Shown: positions 7,879-19,993 of the stretch, in pieces
Layout: every line of letters starts with the position of its first letter
Position numbering within the stretch: the stretch's first letter is position 1
From: Gallionella sp.
Lineage (GTDB): Bacteria > Pseudomonadota > Gammaproteobacteria > Burkholderiales > Gallionellaceae
Direction of reading: 5' to 3'
Assembly (NCBI GenBank): GCA_028688275.1
Contig: JAQTYN010000004.1
Span: forward strand, 16,222-80,221
DNA length: 64,000 nucleotides
Program-made: the position numbers and the translations under genes
The notes under the pieces: model-generated
Database searches by the model: none
What the model saw: the letters and a program-made list of their open reading frames with translations, nothing else
Told to the model about the DNA's origin: nothing

Positions 7879-9198
7879 TTGTCAAATCAAATTACTTTCG
7901 CCAGTCTTAATCTGGCAGAACCCATCATGCGCGCCATTGCGGACGCAGGTTATACCACCCCAACTCCTGTGCAAGCACAAGCCATTCCGCAGGTCTTGGC
8001 AGGCGGCGATTTGCTGGTGGGCGCGCAAACAGGCACGGGAAAAACCGCTGGGTTTACCTTGCCGATACTGCATTTGTTGCACACCAAACCCGCAGCGACC
8101 CCGCGTGCAGGTCGTCCCCGTTGCTTGATTCTCACTCCCACCCGCGAACTGGCGGCACAAGTGGAAGAGTCCGTGCAAACTTATGGCAAGTATTTGTCGC
8201 TCAAATCCATGGTGATGTTTGGTGGGGTGAATATCAACCCACAAATGAAGTCTTTACGCGGACAAGTCGATATTTTGGTGGCAACGCCAGGGCGATTGCT
8301 GGATCATGTGAGTCAAAAAACACTAGATTTATCCGCTGTGGAAATTTTGATACTGGACGAAGCCGATCGCATGTTGGACATGGGTTTTATTCGCGATATT
8401 CGAAAAATTATCGCTTTGTTGCCGAAAAAACGTCAGAACCTGCTGTTCTCTGCCACTTTCTCAGATGAAATCAAAACGCTCGCAGACGGCTTGTTGCATA
8501 ACCCAGGTTATGTCGAAGTGGCGCGCCGCAATACCACCTCTGATCTGGTACAGCAAAGTGTCCATATGGTGGCACAAAAGCTGAAAAGCCATTTGTTGTC
8601 TCATCTCATTAAACACAATGATTGGAAACAAGTGCTGGTGTTCACGCGCACCAAACATGGTGCAAACCGATTGGCTGAAAAACTGAATGGTGATGGTATC
8701 CCTGCTGCTGCAATTCATGGCAACAAAAGTCAATCTGCACGCACCAAAGCCTTGGCACAATTCAAAGACGGTAGCTTGCCTGTGTTAGTCGCCACCGACA
8801 TCGCAGCACGTGGCTTGGACATTGATATGTTGCCCCATGTGGTGAATTTTGAGTTACCGAATGTCCCTGAAGATTATGTCCACCGTATCGGACGTACAGG
8901 TCGAGCGGGTAGCAACGGTGCAGCGATTTCTTTGGTGGATAGCGAGGAGTTGCAACATCTGAAAAACATCGAACGCTTGATTAAACATCAGATCGAACGC
9001 GTGGCAATTGACAGCTTTGTGCCACCAACGCATTTGCCACCTGAGGCTCCCCGTCCGCCACAACAAAGTCAAAGACGCAGTACACAGCCTGCGCCTCGCA
9101 AACCTGCGTCAAATCAAGCACAGCCTGCTAAGCCCCGCAATTCTTCGGGTTCGCATCAACCAGCTACGCCCAAAACATCGGTGCATAGAGGACGTTAA
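7879..9198 (+). CDS. rhlE: DEAD-box ATP-dependent RNA helicase, RhlE type
   Basis: RhlE helicases remodel RNA in ribosome assembly and mRNA decay. The 439 residues carry the full set: Q motif near [11 protein letters not shown], motif [23 protein letters not shown], motif II DEAD within [27 protein letters not shown], and motif [12 protein letters not shown]. The C-terminal tail from about 370 is basic and Pro/Gln/Ser-rich without a fold, as in RhlE. The start is TTG 7879, placed by GCAGGAG seven bases upstream; no in-frame ATG fits the Q-motif spacing better. Confidence 0.93.
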   Translation: MSNQITFASLNLAEPIMRAIADAGYTTPTPVQAQAIPQVLAGGDLLVGAQTGTGKTAGFTLPILHLLHTKPAATPRAGRPRCLILTPTRELAAQVEESVQTYGKYLSLKSMVMFGGVNINPQMKSLRGQVDILVATPGRLLDHVSQKTLDLSAVEILILDEADRMLDMGFIRDIRKIIALLPKKRQNLLFSATFSDEIKTLADGLLHNPGYVEVARRNTTSDLVQQSVHMVAQKLKSHLLSHLIKHNDWKQVLVFTRTKHGANRLAEKLNGDGIPAAAIHGNKSQSARTKALAQFKDGSLPVLVATDIAARGLDIDMLPHVVNFELPNVPEDYVHRIGRTGRAGSNGAAISLVDSEELQHLKNIERLIKHQIERVAIDSFVPPTHLPPEAPRPPQQSQRRSTQPAPRKPASNQAQPAKPRNSSGSHQPATPKTSVHRGR

Positions 9199-9317
9199 TA
9201 CGCCTCTCAACGCCAATTTGGTGATTCAATCCAGTCTCGGCGGCGTAGGGACTGGGAAAGCTGCCATGCTTGGTGCAATTAATTGGCTTTAAAGCAAGCG
9301 GATTGCTTTGGAATAAA

Positions 9318-9345
9318 TTGTAAATTCCCCGCAGCACACTATAAT
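9318..9345 (+). promoter_or_regulatory. Sigma-70 promoter for the thrS-infC-rpmI-rplT operon
   Basis: TTGTAA at 9318-9323 and a perfect TATAAT at 9340-9345, spaced by 16 bases, lie about 105 bases before thrS and after rhlE. The resulting leader contains the hairpin at 9408-9437. Confidence 0.6.
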
Positions 9346-9407
9346 GCGCGGGTTTAGTTAGGCGTGGCTTAGGCTAGCCCTGACATATTGTTAATACGAT
9401 TATTTTA

Positions 9408-9437
9408 GCTGCGGCTTCGCCGCATTTGTTTTTTTAG
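9408..9437 (+). terminator. Hairpin plus T run in the thrS leader, possible attenuator
   Basis: GCTGCGGC-TTC-GCCGCA is followed by TTTGTTTTTTT, just ahead of the thrS ribosome site. It has the form of an intrinsic terminator although it is downstream of the predicted promoter. It could end leakage from rhlE or attenuate thrS. No T-box antiterminator or short leader peptide rich in threonine was seen. Confidence 0.5.
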
Positions 9438-9449
9438 GAATTAGGAATC

Positions 9450-11363
9450 ATGCCAGTTATTACATTACCCGATGGGTCACAACGTCAGTTTGACCAGCCT
9501 GTAACGATTGCCGAAGTGGCTGCCAGCATAGGCACGGGCTTGGCACGGGCAGCGTTAGCGGGGCGGGTGGATGGTCAGCTGGTCGATACGTCGTATTTGA
9601 TTTCAACGGATGCAGCGTTGGCGATTATCACTGACAAAGATGCGACAGGCTTGGAAGTGATTCGTCATTCCACCGCGCATTTATTGGCGCATGCCGTCAA
9701 AGAATTATTCCCTGATGCGCAAGTGACGATTGGGCCCGTGATTGAACACGGCTTTTTCTATGATTTTTCCTATCTTCGCCCCTTTACGCCTGAAGATTTG
9801 ACTGCGATTGAAAAACGCATGGGCGAATTGGCTAAAAAAGATTTTGCGGTCACCCGAAAAGTTTTGCCCCGTGATGAAGCAGTCGCCTATTTCAAAGGCA
9901 TCGGTGAAGCTTACAAAGCGGAAATTATCGAGTCGATTCCAGCGGATCAAGACGTGTCACTTTACACCCAAGGCGAATTTACCGATTTGTGTCGCGGCCC
10001 ACACGTTCCTTCGACAGGTAAATTAAAAGTCTTTAAATTGATGAAGTTGGCGGGCGCGTACTGGCGCGGCGACTCCAAAAATGAAATGTTGCAACGCGTG
10101 TATGGCACGGCGTGGGCAAAAAAGGACGAGTTGGAAGCCTATTTGCATCAATTGGAAGAAGCGGAAAAACGCGATCACCGCAAGTTGGCGAAGCAGTTGG
10201 ATTTGTTCCACATGCAGGATTCTTCCCCTGGTATGGTGTTCTGGCATCCCAAAGGTTGGACGTTGTGGCAGGAAGTGGAGCAGTACATGCGCCGCAAATT
10301 CCGTGAACATGATTACCAAGAAGTGCGCACGCCGACCATCATGGATCGCACCTTGTGGGAAAAGTCGGGGCATTGGGAAAACTACCACGATAATATGTTC
10401 ACCACGCATTCGGAAAACCGCGACTATGCGGTGAAGCCGATGAATTGCCCTGGTCACGTTCAAATTTTTAATCATGGCTTGCACAGCTATCGTGATTTGC
10501 CCTTACGTTTGGCAGAATTTGGTTCCTGTCATCGCAATGAATCGTCGGGTTCTTTGCACGGCTTGATGCGTGTGCGCGGTTTTACCCAAGATGATGCGCA
10601 TATTTTCTGTACCGAAGAACAGGTGGAACCCGAGGTGTCGCAATTTATTGTGATGCTGAACGAGGTGTATCGCGATTTCGGCTTTAGCGAAGTGTTGGTC
10701 AAACTTTCGACTCGCCCCGAAAAGCGCGTGGGTTCGGATGAAACATGGGATAAAGCGGAAGCGGGATTGGCTTCAGCATTGCAGCAAAATGGTTTGGATT
10801 ACGAACTGCAACCTGGCGAAGGTGCATTTTACGGCCCGAAAGTTGAATTTACACTGAAAGACAGCCTAGGTCGTTTGTGGCAATGCGGCACAATACAGTT
10901 GGATTTCAACTTACCTGTGCGTTTGGGTGCGGAATTTGTCGATGAAGACAACACGCGCAAACCGCCTGTGATGTTGCACCGTGCGATTTTGGGTTCAATG
11001 GAGCGTTTTATCGGTATTTTGATCGAACATCACGCAGGAGCATTCCCGCTGTGGTTGTCGCCAATTCAAGTGGTATTGATGAATATTTCACAAGCGCAAG
11101 CTGAATATACCACTCAAGTGGCGCAAGCCTTGCGGGCGGTAGGTTTGCGTGTGCAATTGGATTTGCGCAATGAGAAGATTACCTATAAAATACGCGAACA
11201 TAGTTTACAAAAATTACCTTATCAAATTATCATAGGCGATAAGGAAGTAGCAGGAAGTTTAGTTGCCGTGCGTACCCGTAGTGGTGAAGACCTCGGACAG
11301 ATGACGTTAGAAGCCCTGCTTCAGCGTTTGCAAGCCGAAGTACAAAACGGGCGCACGGCTTAG
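9450..11363 (+). CDS. thrS: Threonyl-tRNA synthetase
   Basis: ThrRS charges tRNA-Thr; it is a cytoplasmic class II dimer. The 637 residues match the usual 640. A TGS domain covers about 1-61 ([13 protein letters not shown]). The editing domain follows with [11 protein letters not shown] and a C-terminal [11 protein letters not shown]. The catalytic core has [10 protein letters not shown] (zinc Cys), [12 protein letters not shown] (motif 2), FYGPKVEF and [15 protein letters not shown] (motif 3, including the region of the zinc His). The anticodon domain occupies the last 100 residues. GAATTAGGAATC precedes the ATG. It heads a translation operon with infC, rpmI and rplT. Confidence 0.98.
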   Translation: MPVITLPDGSQRQFDQPVTIAEVAASIGTGLARAALAGRVDGQLVDTSYLISTDAALAIITDKDATGLEVIRHSTAHLLAHAVKELFPDAQVTIGPVIEHGFFYDFSYLRPFTPEDLTAIEKRMGELAKKDFAVTRKVLPRDEAVAYFKGIGEAYKAEIIESIPADQDVSLYTQGEFTDLCRGPHVPSTGKLKVFKLMKLAGAYWRGDSKNEMLQRVYGTAWAKKDELEAYLHQLEEAEKRDHRKLAKQLDLFHMQDSSPGMVFWHPKGWTLWQEVEQYMRRKFREHDYQEVRTPTIMDRTLWEKSGHWENYHDNMFTTHSENRDYAVKPMNCPGHVQIFNHGLHSYRDLPLRLAEFGSCHRNESSGSLHGLMRVRGFTQDDAHIFCTEEQVEPEVSQFIVMLNEVYRDFGFSEVLVKLSTRPEKRVGSDETWDKAEAGLASALQQNGLDYELQPGEGAFYGPKVEFTLKDSLGRLWQCGTIQLDFNLPVRLGAEFVDEDNTRKPPVMLHRAILGSMERFIGILIEHHAGAFPLWLSPIQVVLMNISQAQAEYTTQVAQALRAVGLRVQLDLRNEKITYKIREHSLQKLPYQIIIGDKEVAGSLVAVRTRSGEDLGQMTLEALLQRLQAEVQNGRTA

Positions 11364-11464
11364 TGTTGTCTGGTAAAGCGTAAAAATAAGAACTTCCCCT
11401 TGTCAATCGCGTCGCTCTTTCAAAGATGCGTAAAGTGGACAGTTAATTTCAGTGGAGAATGGCA

Positions 11465-11989
11465 ATAGCACAAGATAAAGCACAACGCATGAATGAGCAG
11501 ATTACCGCACCTCGTGTGCGTCTCATTGGCGTAGAAAAAGAACCGCTCGGTATTGTTTCCATCGCGGAAGCCTTGCGTTTGGCAGATGTTGCAGAATTGG
11601 ATTTGGTGGAAATTTCACCTTTAGCCGATCCGCCCGTGTGTCGCATTATGGACATAGGCAAATTCAAATATGCCGAAAGTAAGAAGCTGCACGAAGCCAA
11701 GCTCAAGCAAAAGCAAGTGCAAATCAAGGAAATTAAATTTCGCCCTGGTACGGATGAAGGCGATTACAACATTAAGCTGCGGAATTTGATTAAGTTCCTG
11801 TCTGATGGCGATAAGACCAAAATCACCTTGCGTTTCCGTGGTCGTGAAATTGCCCACCAAGAAATTGGGATGCGTTTGATTGAACGCGTACGCGCTGATC
11901 TGGAAGAATATGCGGTGGTTGAACAGTTTCCTAAGATGGAAGGCCGTCAAATGGTGATGGTATTGTCACCCAAGGCGAAGAAGAAATAA
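11465..11989 (+). CDS. infC: Translation initiation factor IF-3, probable AUA start
   Basis: IF-3 binds the 30S subunit, blocks premature 50S joining and proofreads the start codon. The protein has the N domain ([20 protein letters not shown]), the [19 protein letters not shown] linker start, and the C domain with [15 protein letters not shown] and [11 protein letters not shown]. The nearest ATG, at 11459, is one base after the only GGAG (11454-11457), too close for initiation. The in-frame ATA at 11465 is seven bases from that GGAG and gives a start IAQDKAQR like many relatives. IF-3 genes typically use rare starts such as AUU, allowing autoregulation by start-codon discrimination. The choice between ATA and ATG is inference. 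Confidence 0.95.
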   Translation: MAQDKAQRMNEQITAPRVRLIGVEKEPLGIVSIAEALRLADVAELDLVEISPLADPPVCRIMDIGKFKYAESKKLHEAKLKQKQVQIKEIKFRPGTDEGDYNIKLRNLIKFLSDGDKTKITLRFRGREIAHQEIGMRLIERVRADLEEYAVVEQFPKMEGRQMVMVLSPKAKKK

Positions 11990-12119
11990 TCGAATTGTTG
12001 CTTGAATTCAATGGGGAAGATTCAAGTGATGTCGTGTCATTCCCCGATAAAAAGTGATGTATGGGTTATCAAGTTTTTCCAGTCGGAAAACACCTCGCAT
12101 CATAACTTAAGGAGTAGTT

Positions 12120-12317
12120 ATGCCTAAGATGAAAACCAAAAGCGGAGCGAAGAAGCGTTTTGTCGTTCGCGCGGGTGGCAGTATCAAGCGTTCACAAGCT
12201 TTCAAACGTCATATTTTGACCAAGAAGACCACTAAGTGCAAACGTCAGTTACGCGGTACAGCTGAAGTTCACGCAACCAATACAGCATCGGTTCGCGCCA
12301 TGATGCCTTACGCATAA
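12120..12317 (+). CDS. rpmI: 50S ribosomal protein L35
   Basis: L35 (bL35) is a small basic protein of the large subunit. The 65 residues begin [20 protein letters not shown] and end VRAMMPYA, with the typical Lys/Arg-rich core. TTAAGGAGTAGTT gives a strong ribosome site. The 130-base gap after infC holds two weak hairpins, GGGGAA...TTCCCC at about 12012-12037 and TTTTTCC...GGAAAAC near 12072-12090. These could belong to an L20 autoregulatory leader as in other bacteria; the fold was not computed. Confidence 0.97.
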   Translation: MPKMKTKSGAKKRFVVRAGGSIKRSQAFKRHILTKKTTKCKRQLRGTAEVHATNTASVRAMMPYA

Positions 12318-12327
12318 GGAGCGAAAT

Positions 12328-12687
12328 ATGCCAAGAGTAAAACGTGGGGTCGTAGCCCGTGCAACGCACAAAAAACTGTTAGCCAAAGCAAAAGGTTATC
12401 GTGGTCGCCGCAAGAACGTCTATCGTATCGCCAAACAGGCGGTAATGAAGGCGGGTCAATATGCTTACCGTGATCGTCGTCAAAAGAAACGTCAATTCCG
12501 CACCTTGTGGATTGCGCGTATCAATGCAGCAGCACGTGAATGCGGTATGCCATACAGCGTCTTCATGAATGGCCTGAAAAAAGCAGACATTCAAGTGGAT
12601 CGTAAAGTATTGTCTGACATCGCCGTGTTTGATAAGCCTGCGTTTGCGCAATTCGTTGCACAAGCGAAAGCCAGCCTCGGTTTGTAA
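12328..12687 (+). CDS. rplT: 50S ribosomal protein L20
   Basis: L20 (bL20) binds 23S rRNA early in large-subunit assembly and usually represses its own operon by binding the rpmI leader. The 119 residues match the family: [16 protein letters not shown], then [20 protein letters not shown], the extended basic arm, and a globular C-terminal half with [28 protein letters not shown] precedes the ATG, which begins ten bases after the rpmI stop. The strong terminator at 12735-12768 closes the operon. Confidence 0.97.
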   Translation: MPRVKRGVVARATHKKLLAKAKGYRGRRKNVYRIAKQAVMKAGQYAYRDRRQKKRQFRTLWIARINAAARECGMPYSVFMNGLKKADIQVDRKVLSDIAVFDKPAFAQFVAQAKASLGL

Positions 12688-12734
12688 GTAATACGACGCG
12701 GTCAACTACATCTCTCATCGAAATGTAGTCGCGT

Positions 12735-13795
<1,061 letters not shown>

Positions 13796-13806
13796 CCGAG
13801 AACAAC

Positions 13807-16179
13807 ATGAAATTTTCTGAAAATTGGTTAAGAACGTGGGTCAATCCTGACCTGTCCAGCGCGGAGCTGGGACATTTGCTGACCATGGCGGGCTTGGAAG
13901 TAGAAGAGCAAACCGCTGTTGCACCTGCGTTTAACAACGTGGTGGTGGCGCAAGTGTTGGAAATCGTCAAACATCCCAACGCGGATCGCTTGAATGTGTG
14001 CCAAGTCAACGTGGGCGAAGCCCAACCATTGACCATCGTGTGCGGCGCGTCCAACGTCGCGGTGGGTATCAAAATCCCGTGTGCGCGTATCGGCGCGGTG
14101 TTGCCAGGGGACTTCAAAATCAAACAAGCCAAAGTGCGCAGCATCGAATCTTTCGGCATGTTGTGTTCCGACAAAGAACTTGGCTTGGCGGAAGACAGTT
14201 CGGGCTTGTGGATTTTGCCCGAAGACGCGCCCGTGGGCATGAGCATCCGCGAGTATTTGGCGTTGGACGATCAACTGTTTACCCTGAAGCTCACGCCGAA
14301 TCGCAGCGACTGTTCGGGCATGGTCGGCATTGCGCGGGAAGTCGCGGCACTGACGGGTAGTCCGTTGAATACGTTGGAGATTCCTGAGCATAGTGCTGCG
14401 ATTGCCGACACGTTGGCGGTGACGGTGGCAGATGCGGCAGCTTGCCCGTTGTATTGCGGTCGCGTGATTCGCGGCGTGAATGCCGCCGTGCCTACGCCGA
14501 CATGGATGGTGCGCCGTTTGGAACGCAGCGGCTTGCGCAGCATCAACGCCGTGGTCGATGTGACCAACTATGTGATGTGGGAAATGGGGCAACCCATGCA
14601 CGCCTTTGATTTGGCAACCTTGTCGGGTGGCATCGCGGTACGTCGCGCAGTAGCGGGCGAAACGCTGACTTTGTTGAACGAACAAACCGTCACGCTGGAC
14701 GCGCAAACCTTAGTCATTGCCGATGACGCTCGCGTGTTGGCGTTGGCGGGCATCATGGGCGGGCAGGGCAGTGGCGTGGAAACCAGCACACAAGATTTAT
14801 TTTTGGAATGTGCCTTCTTCCATCCTGATGCGATGGCGGGGCAAGCGCGCCGCTTTGGCTTGGCAACTGATTCCTCCTTCCGCTTTGAGCGCGGCGTGGA
14901 TTTCGCTTCCACTCGTCGCGCCATGGAACGTGCCACGCAATTGATTTTGGACATCTGCGGCGGACAAGTCGGCGAAATTAGCACGGTACAAGGCGAACTG
15001 CCGACGCGTGCGCCGATTACCTTGCGCCCGTCTCGCGTTAAACGCGTGTTGGGTATTACGCTGGAAGCCGCGCAAATTGCCGACTTGTTCCAACGTTTGC
15101 AATTGGCGTTTACCACCGAAAGCAATGCGGCGGGCGAATTGGTGTTCAACGTCCAACCGCCCAGCTTCCGTTTTGACTTGTCGATTGAAGCTGATTTGAT
15201 CGAAGAATTGGCGCGGGTGTATGGCTACGACCACATTCCCGCTTTGCCGCCACAAGCCGCGTTGACCATGTTGCCCTTGCCTGAAGCGCGCCGCGCCTTA
15301 GCAAATTTGCAGCAAATTATGGTCAGCCACGATTATCAAGAAATCGTCAGCTACGCGTTTGTGGATGAAGCGGCTGAACGCACTTTGTGCGGCAACGCCA
15401 ACCCCGTCGCGCTGCAAAACCCTATCGCCAGCAACTTGGCGGTGATGCGCAGCAGTTTGATTAGCGGCTTGGTAGAAGCATTGCGTTTCAATTTAAACCG
15501 CAAACAAGCACGTGTACGATTGTTTGAAGTGGGCGCATGTTTTGCGCATGCCGATACGGGCTATGCGCAAACCCAACGTCTGTCAGGTATCGCTTATGGC
15601 ACCGTGCAACCTGAGCAATGGGGCAGCGCAGCACGAAACGTCGATTTTTACGATGTCAAAGCGGACATTGAAGCGTTGTTCGCGCCGCAAAGCGTGCGTT
15701 TTGCGACCGCCCAACATCCTGCGTTACACCCAGGTCGCTGCGCACAGATTTTCTGCGGTGAGCGCGTCGTAGGTATCATGGGTGAGCTGCATCCGCAATG
15801 GCAGCAAGAATACGGCATGCCGCTAGCAGCAGTGTGGTTTGAGGTCGAACTGGGCGCACTTTCCAGTCAAACCGTACCCAGCATGACCGAGATCGCCAAA
15901 TCATTGCCCGTGCGTCGCGACTTGGCGGTATTGGTCGATGACAGCGTGTCAGTGCAAGTCTTACTAGATGCAATGCAACAAGCCAACGCCCCATTTGTAC
16001 AAACCTTAAACTTGTTCGATGTGTATCGTGGCAAAGGCGTGGAACAAGGCAAAAAAAGCCTTGCATTCCGTGTGTTACTACAAGATACTCAAAAAACTTT
16101 AACCGATTTAGAAATAGAACCCAGCATCGAGCTGTTGGTGCAAGCTATGCAACAGCACGGTGCGCAATTGCGTATGTAA
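13807..16179 (+). CDS. pheT: Phenylalanyl-tRNA synthetase beta subunit
   Basis: PheT carries the editing and tRNA-anticodon-binding parts of PheRS. The 790 residues match the family. Domains in order: an OB-fold tRNA-binding domain (about 39-150, with [16 protein letters not shown]), the B3/B4 editing domain with [21 protein letters not shown] and [14 protein letters not shown], a B5 domain near 400-475, a catalytic-like core, and the C-terminal anticodon-binding domain ([20 protein letters not shown]). It sits between pheS and ihfA in the normal order. Its last codons overlap the upstream extension of ihfA but not its real start. Confidence 0.98.
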   Translation: MKFSENWLRTWVNPDLSSAELGHLLTMAGLEVEEQTAVAPAFNNVVVAQVLEIVKHPNADRLNVCQVNVGEAQPLTIVCGASNVAVGIKIPCARIGAVLPGDFKIKQAKVRSIESFGMLCSDKELGLAEDSSGLWILPEDAPVGMSIREYLALDDQLFTLKLTPNRSDCSGMVGIAREVAALTGSPLNTLEIPEHSAAIADTLAVTVADAAACPLYCGRVIRGVNAAVPTPTWMVRRLERSGLRSINAVVDVTNYVMWEMGQPMHAFDLATLSGGIAVRRAVAGETLTLLNEQTVTLDAQTLVIADDARVLALAGIMGGQGSGVETSTQDLFLECAFFHPDAMAGQARRFGLATDSSFRFERGVDFASTRRAMERATQLILDICGGQVGEISTVQGELPTRAPITLRPSRVKRVLGITLEAAQIADLFQRLQLAFTTESNAAGELVFNVQPPSFRFDLSIEADLIEELARVYGYDHIPALPPQAALTMLPLPEARRALANLQQIMVSHDYQEIVSYAFVDEAAERTLCGNANPVALQNPIASNLAVMRSSLISGLVEALRFNLNRKQARVRLFEVGACFAHADTGYAQTQRLSGIAYGTVQPEQWGSAARNVDFYDVKADIEALFAPQSVRFATAQHPALHPGRCAQIFCGERVVGIMGELHPQWQQEYGMPLAAVWFEVELGALSSQTVPSMTEIAKSLPVRRDLAVLVDDSVSVQVLLDAMQQANAPFVQTLNLFDVYRGKGVEQGKKSLAFRVLLQDTQKTLTDLEIEPSIELLVQAMQQHGAQLRM

Positions 16180-16189
16180 GAGGAGAAAT

Positions 16190-16504
16190 ATGATTGCCAG
16201 CACTTTGACCAAAGCAGAATTAGCCGATTTACTGTTTGAACAAGTAGGTATTAACAAGCGTGATGCTAAAGGGATAGTCGAAAACTTTTTCGAAGAAATT
16301 CGCGCACAGTTGGAACAAGGCACGAGCGTGAAATTGTCAGGTTTTGGCAATTTTGAATTACGTGACAAACCACAACGCCCAGGCCGCAACCCTAAAACGG
16401 GAGAAGAAATTCCCATTACGGCACGTCGTGTCGTTACATTTCACCCCAGTCAAAAGCTGAAAACACTGGTGGAAATGAAATACCATCCAGAAGCAACAGC
16501 TTAA
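16190..16504 (+). CDS. ihfA: Integration host factor alpha subunit
   Basis: IhfA with IhfB forms the sequence-specific DNA-bending factor used in recombination and at sigma-54 promoters. The 104 residues begin [18 protein letters not shown], with the HU-fold core [17 protein letters not shown] and the intercalating arm [13 protein letters not shown] chose ATG 16190 because AGAGGAG lies five bases upstream; the in-frame TTG at 16160 lies inside pheT. IHF is relevant here because the window also holds sigma-54, NifA-type promoters at 52.5-52.7 kb, where IHF often bends the DNA. Confidence 0.97.
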   Translation: MIASTLTKAELADLLFEQVGINKRDAKGIVENFFEEIRAQLEQGTSVKLSGFGNFELRDKPQRPGRNPKTGEEIPITARRVVTFHPSQKLKTLVEMKYHPEATA

Positions 16505-16539
16505 AGCTAAGAAGGGGTAACTCCCTTCTCAAGGAACAT

Positions 16540-16567
16540 AAAAAACGGCGCAATTTGCGCCGTTTTT
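16540..16567. terminator. Bidirectional terminator between ihfA and glnB
   Basis: AAAAAACGGCGC-AATT-TGCGCCGTTTTTT is a perfect hairpin with A and T runs. It separates convergent ihfA and glnB. A weaker hairpin, GAAGGG-GTAA-CTCCCTTC, lies just before it at about 16511-16529. Confidence 0.93.
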
Positions 16568-16619
16568 TATGGTTATCCCCGTTCATAAACAGGGATTATT
16601 TAGTTGCAACTTTAGATGC

Positions 16620-16976
<357 letters not shown>

Positions 16977-17078
16977 TTAATTTATTCACCCACGAGGGCA
17001 TGACCCGTATTGTATCAACTACCACGCAAAAATAAAGTGACTTTTGCAATATGTGCCCGAAGGCAGACACTTTTCCGC

Positions 17079-17474
17079 TTATTTAGCCTGCACGGGCAGC
17101 CCTGCTTTTTCCCAAGCCGAGATACCGCCGCTGATATTGCTGACTTGGCTATAACCTGCCTCTTTTAAAAGTTGCACCGCTTTTGCCGAACGTCTTCCCG
17201 AACGGCACATCACCACAATCGGCTTATCTTTGTATGCCAAAACCTCTTGCAAACGCCCGCCGAGTTCACCCAAGGGAATCAAATGTGCATTCGGCGCGTG
17301 ACCTTCGGCATATTCCGCCACTTCCCGCACATCCAACAGATACGCACCTTGTTGTACCATGGTTTGCGCCTCTGCCACTGCAATGCCTGCGGGCGGATTA
17401 AATTGCTGCCAGCCGACATAAGCCAACAGCGCGACGATGAGGATATTTAGGATTTTATTGGTGGTGAGTTTCAT
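17079..17474 (-). CDS. Membrane-anchored single-domain rhodanese
   Basis: Rhodanese domains carry sulfur as a Cys persulfide or act in redox signalling. The 131-residue protein has an N-terminal membrane anchor (ILNILIVALLAYVGW) and one rhodanese domain from about 35. GAYLLDVREVAEYAEGHAP is the CH2-like entry motif, and VVMCRSGRRSAKAV is the active-site loop with Cys in a CRSGRR setting. It ends ISAWEKAGLPV. Its physiological partner is unknown; it stands alone between glnB and a hypothetical ORF. Confidence 0.9.
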   Translation of the reverse strand: MKLTTNKILNILIVALLAYVGWQQFNPPAGIAVAEAQTMVQQGAYLLDVREVAEYAEGHAPNAHLIPLGELGGRLQEVLAYKDKPIVVMCRSGRRSAKAVQLLKEAGYSQVSNISGGISAWEKAGLPVQAK

Positions 17475-17725
17475 TGAGGTGCTTTCTTGAGGTTAAAGCG
17501 GATAATTCCATTCCGCCCGAATGCTTTCTTGATAGAGCAATCCATCCAATTACCGATTATGCCAAAGCTCATAAGCCGCTTCCAATAGCGCGCATTGGGA
17601 CTCATTGGGGTTATTGCTTACCTGTTGATTGTGTGGATTATCCCTTCCCTCCACATCAATTGGACTATTTTCGAGTTGAACCTTGGATGCCTATTGCCGC
17701 CGTAATTGCTGAATTTTATAAATAA
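17474..17725 (+). CDS. Possible small ORF or gene remnant
   Basis: An 83-codon open frame starts at TTG 17474, which shares its first base with the rhodanese gene's start on the other strand. It reads GTHWGYCLPVDCVDYPFPPH then LDYFRVEPWMPIAAVIAEFY. The composition is protein-like (aromatic-rich, few low-complexity runs), but there is no ATG, no clear ribosome site and no family I recognise. It may be the tail of a decayed gene. Confidence 0.25.
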   Translation: MRCFLEVKADNSIPPECFLDRAIHPITDYAKAHKPLPIARIGTHWGYCLPVDCVDYPFPPHQLDYFRVEPWMPIAAVIAEFYK

Positions 17726-17789
17726 CCTCCGCCGAAGCGAGTTGGGTGAGAATTTATTCGCATGGTTTACTCATCGCCACCTACGCGAG

Positions 17790-18485
17790 TTAGAATTTAT
17801 TAGGTAAAGCAACGACTTCTCGGTCATTTTGCAATGTCATATTGGGAAGGGAAACTGTTGCTTGACGTAGCGTTTTGTTCTTTTGATACAAAATGGACAG
17901 GGACTCAGGTGTAAGTAATTCGTGAAATAGCACGCGATCTACTCCTCGCAATACGTCTAAAAAACCAGAACCATCTGTTTTGGTCAGCGCGATATTGAGA
18001 CTATCTTTATCAGAAAGATGACCGTCTCCATCTGTGTCTTGTGTCACATATTCCAAATACAATGCTCTAGTAGGAGTTTGATCTGAATCGTTATTACCTT
18101 TTTCGTGAAGTTGCACGGCAGTCAGAATAAGATTTTTATGATTTTTGAAGAGCCAATGTGCGGTCTGATTCTGCCCTGTTACAAACAATAAGTTGATGAC
18201 ATTCTCATTCTTGCGATAGCCACTTCCCGAATAAAAACGCCCCTCTTCGCCCTGTAAGGCTAAATCAACCATTTGCGTTTCTGTTCCGACCACTCGCTCA
18301 ATGCTACCGAAATTCATCATTACAGTTTTTTTCTCACCCGATTCTGCCACTACGGGAAACGAATCACGACGTTGCCAATGAAAACTTTCCCAAACCCCCC
18401 AAAGCAGTCCGCTGGCAATACCAATTAGCAGTAAAAACCACAAAATACTATTGATTTTTTTGATGAAAATAAATAGGCGATCCAT
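17790..18485 (-). CDS. Membrane-anchored protein of unknown function
   Basis: I do not recognise the family. The 231-residue protein has one N-terminal membrane segment, SILWFLLLIGIASGLLWGVW, at about residues 13-33, and the rest should face the periplasm. Near residue 150 a calcium-loop-like stretch, DTDGDGHLSDKDS, matches the EF-hand or dockerin loop pattern. It is followed by LNIALTKTDGSGFLDVLRGV. The flanking text looks like a compact beta-rich domain. It stands alone, AT-richer than dapB beside it. GAGGAGATAC lies upstream of the ATG. Confidence 0.75.
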   Translation of the reverse strand: MDRLFIFIKKINSILWFLLLIGIASGLLWGVWESFHWQRRDSFPVVAESGEKKTVMMNFGSIERVVGTETQMVDLALQGEEGRFYSGSGYRKNENVINLLFVTGQNQTAHWLFKNHKNLILTAVQLHEKGNNDSDQTPTRALYLEYVTQDTDGDGHLSDKDSLNIALTKTDGSGFLDVLRGVDRVLFHELLTPESLSILYQKNKTLRQATVSLPNMTLQNDREVVALPNKF

Positions 18486-18578
18486 TTAGTATCTCCTCGA
18501 AGCTTAAAACCAAAGGGTTCAAAAAGCTAGGGGCATCGCTACTTAACGATTTTTATGCCGCAAGCCAAAGCGAGCAAT

Positions 18579-19433
<855 letters not shown>

Positions 19434-19459
19434 TTAAATTGCGTGCTAACCTCACCGTC

Positions 19460-19582
19460 GTCATTCCCGCGAAGGCGGGAATCCAGTTTGAATTAAAACT
19501 ATCCACCCTTGCTAAAGTATTTGACAGCAGGTTCTACGCAAAGAGGGAAAAACCAATAGATTCCCGCCTTCGCGGGAATGAC
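19460..19582. repeat. Dispersed palindromic repeat, family A, copy 2
   Basis: GTCATTCCCGCGAAGGCGGG at 19460-19479 (continuing AATCC) pairs with GATTCCCGCCTTCGCGGGAA at 19559-19578 (continuing TGAC). The arms and spacing match the copy at 733-853. Just before it, TTGGTCGTTAGTTGCTGGTC then GTTAGTCGTTAGTT is a short direct repeat. Confidence 0.85.
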
Positions 19583-19615
19583 GAATCATTATTAGCAGGA
19601 CGGTTTGTGATGAGA

Positions 19616-19948
19616 TTACTTTGTCGCTGGGTTGTCTTCTTCGATTTTAGCCAAACTGTCGCCTTCAAAAATTAAAGTCAACCGATGTTGCTCGACCAAT
19701 TTTTCTTCCTGAATCAAACGATAAATGTAATCCCAGCGGTTTTGATGAAACACATCATTCAACAAAGGCGTGCCGAGCACATAGCGAATTTGTTGGCGGG
19801 TCATGCCAATTTTGATTTTTTCACGCATTTCAGGGCTGACATGGTTTCCCTGACGGATGTCCATTTTGTACGGGGAAAGATGGGGGACGCTGGGTAGGTA
19901 GCTACAGGCAGTCAACAACAGGGGAGCGATAAGCAGGGAAATGCGCAT
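19616..19948 (-). CDS. bamE: Outer membrane assembly lipoprotein BamE
   Basis: BamE (SmpA/OmlA) is a small lipoprotein of the BAM complex that inserts beta-barrels in the outer membrane. From ATG 19948 the protein is 110 residues with signal peptide MRISLLIAPLLLTAC and lipobox LTAC. Conserved parts are YKMDIRQGNHVS, IKIGMTRQQIRYVLGTPLLND (the hallmark segment) and FHQNRWDYIYRL. The in-frame ATG 39 bases upstream would bury the signal peptide, so I reject it. It lies downstream of recN; another BAM lipoprotein, bamB, is encoded at 24.8 kb. Confidence 0.95.
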   Translation of the reverse strand: MRISLLIAPLLLTACSYLPSVPHLSPYKMDIRQGNHVSPEMREKIKIGMTRQQIRYVLGTPLLNDVFHQNRWDYIYRLIQEEKLVEQHRLTLIFEGDSLAKIEEDNPATK

Positions 19949-19993
19949 AATGGTTCTCTTTATTCGGTAAATAGTAAGCCGCCGCATGATACC

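Noticed and set aside
9199..9449. T-box leader before thrS
   Set aside because: No specifier loop or TGGNACC-type T-box sequence; the group also rarely uses T-boxes.
13828..14706. Antisense 292-codon frame in pheT
   Set aside because: Shadow of a GC-rich gene; the pheT frame is fully conserved.
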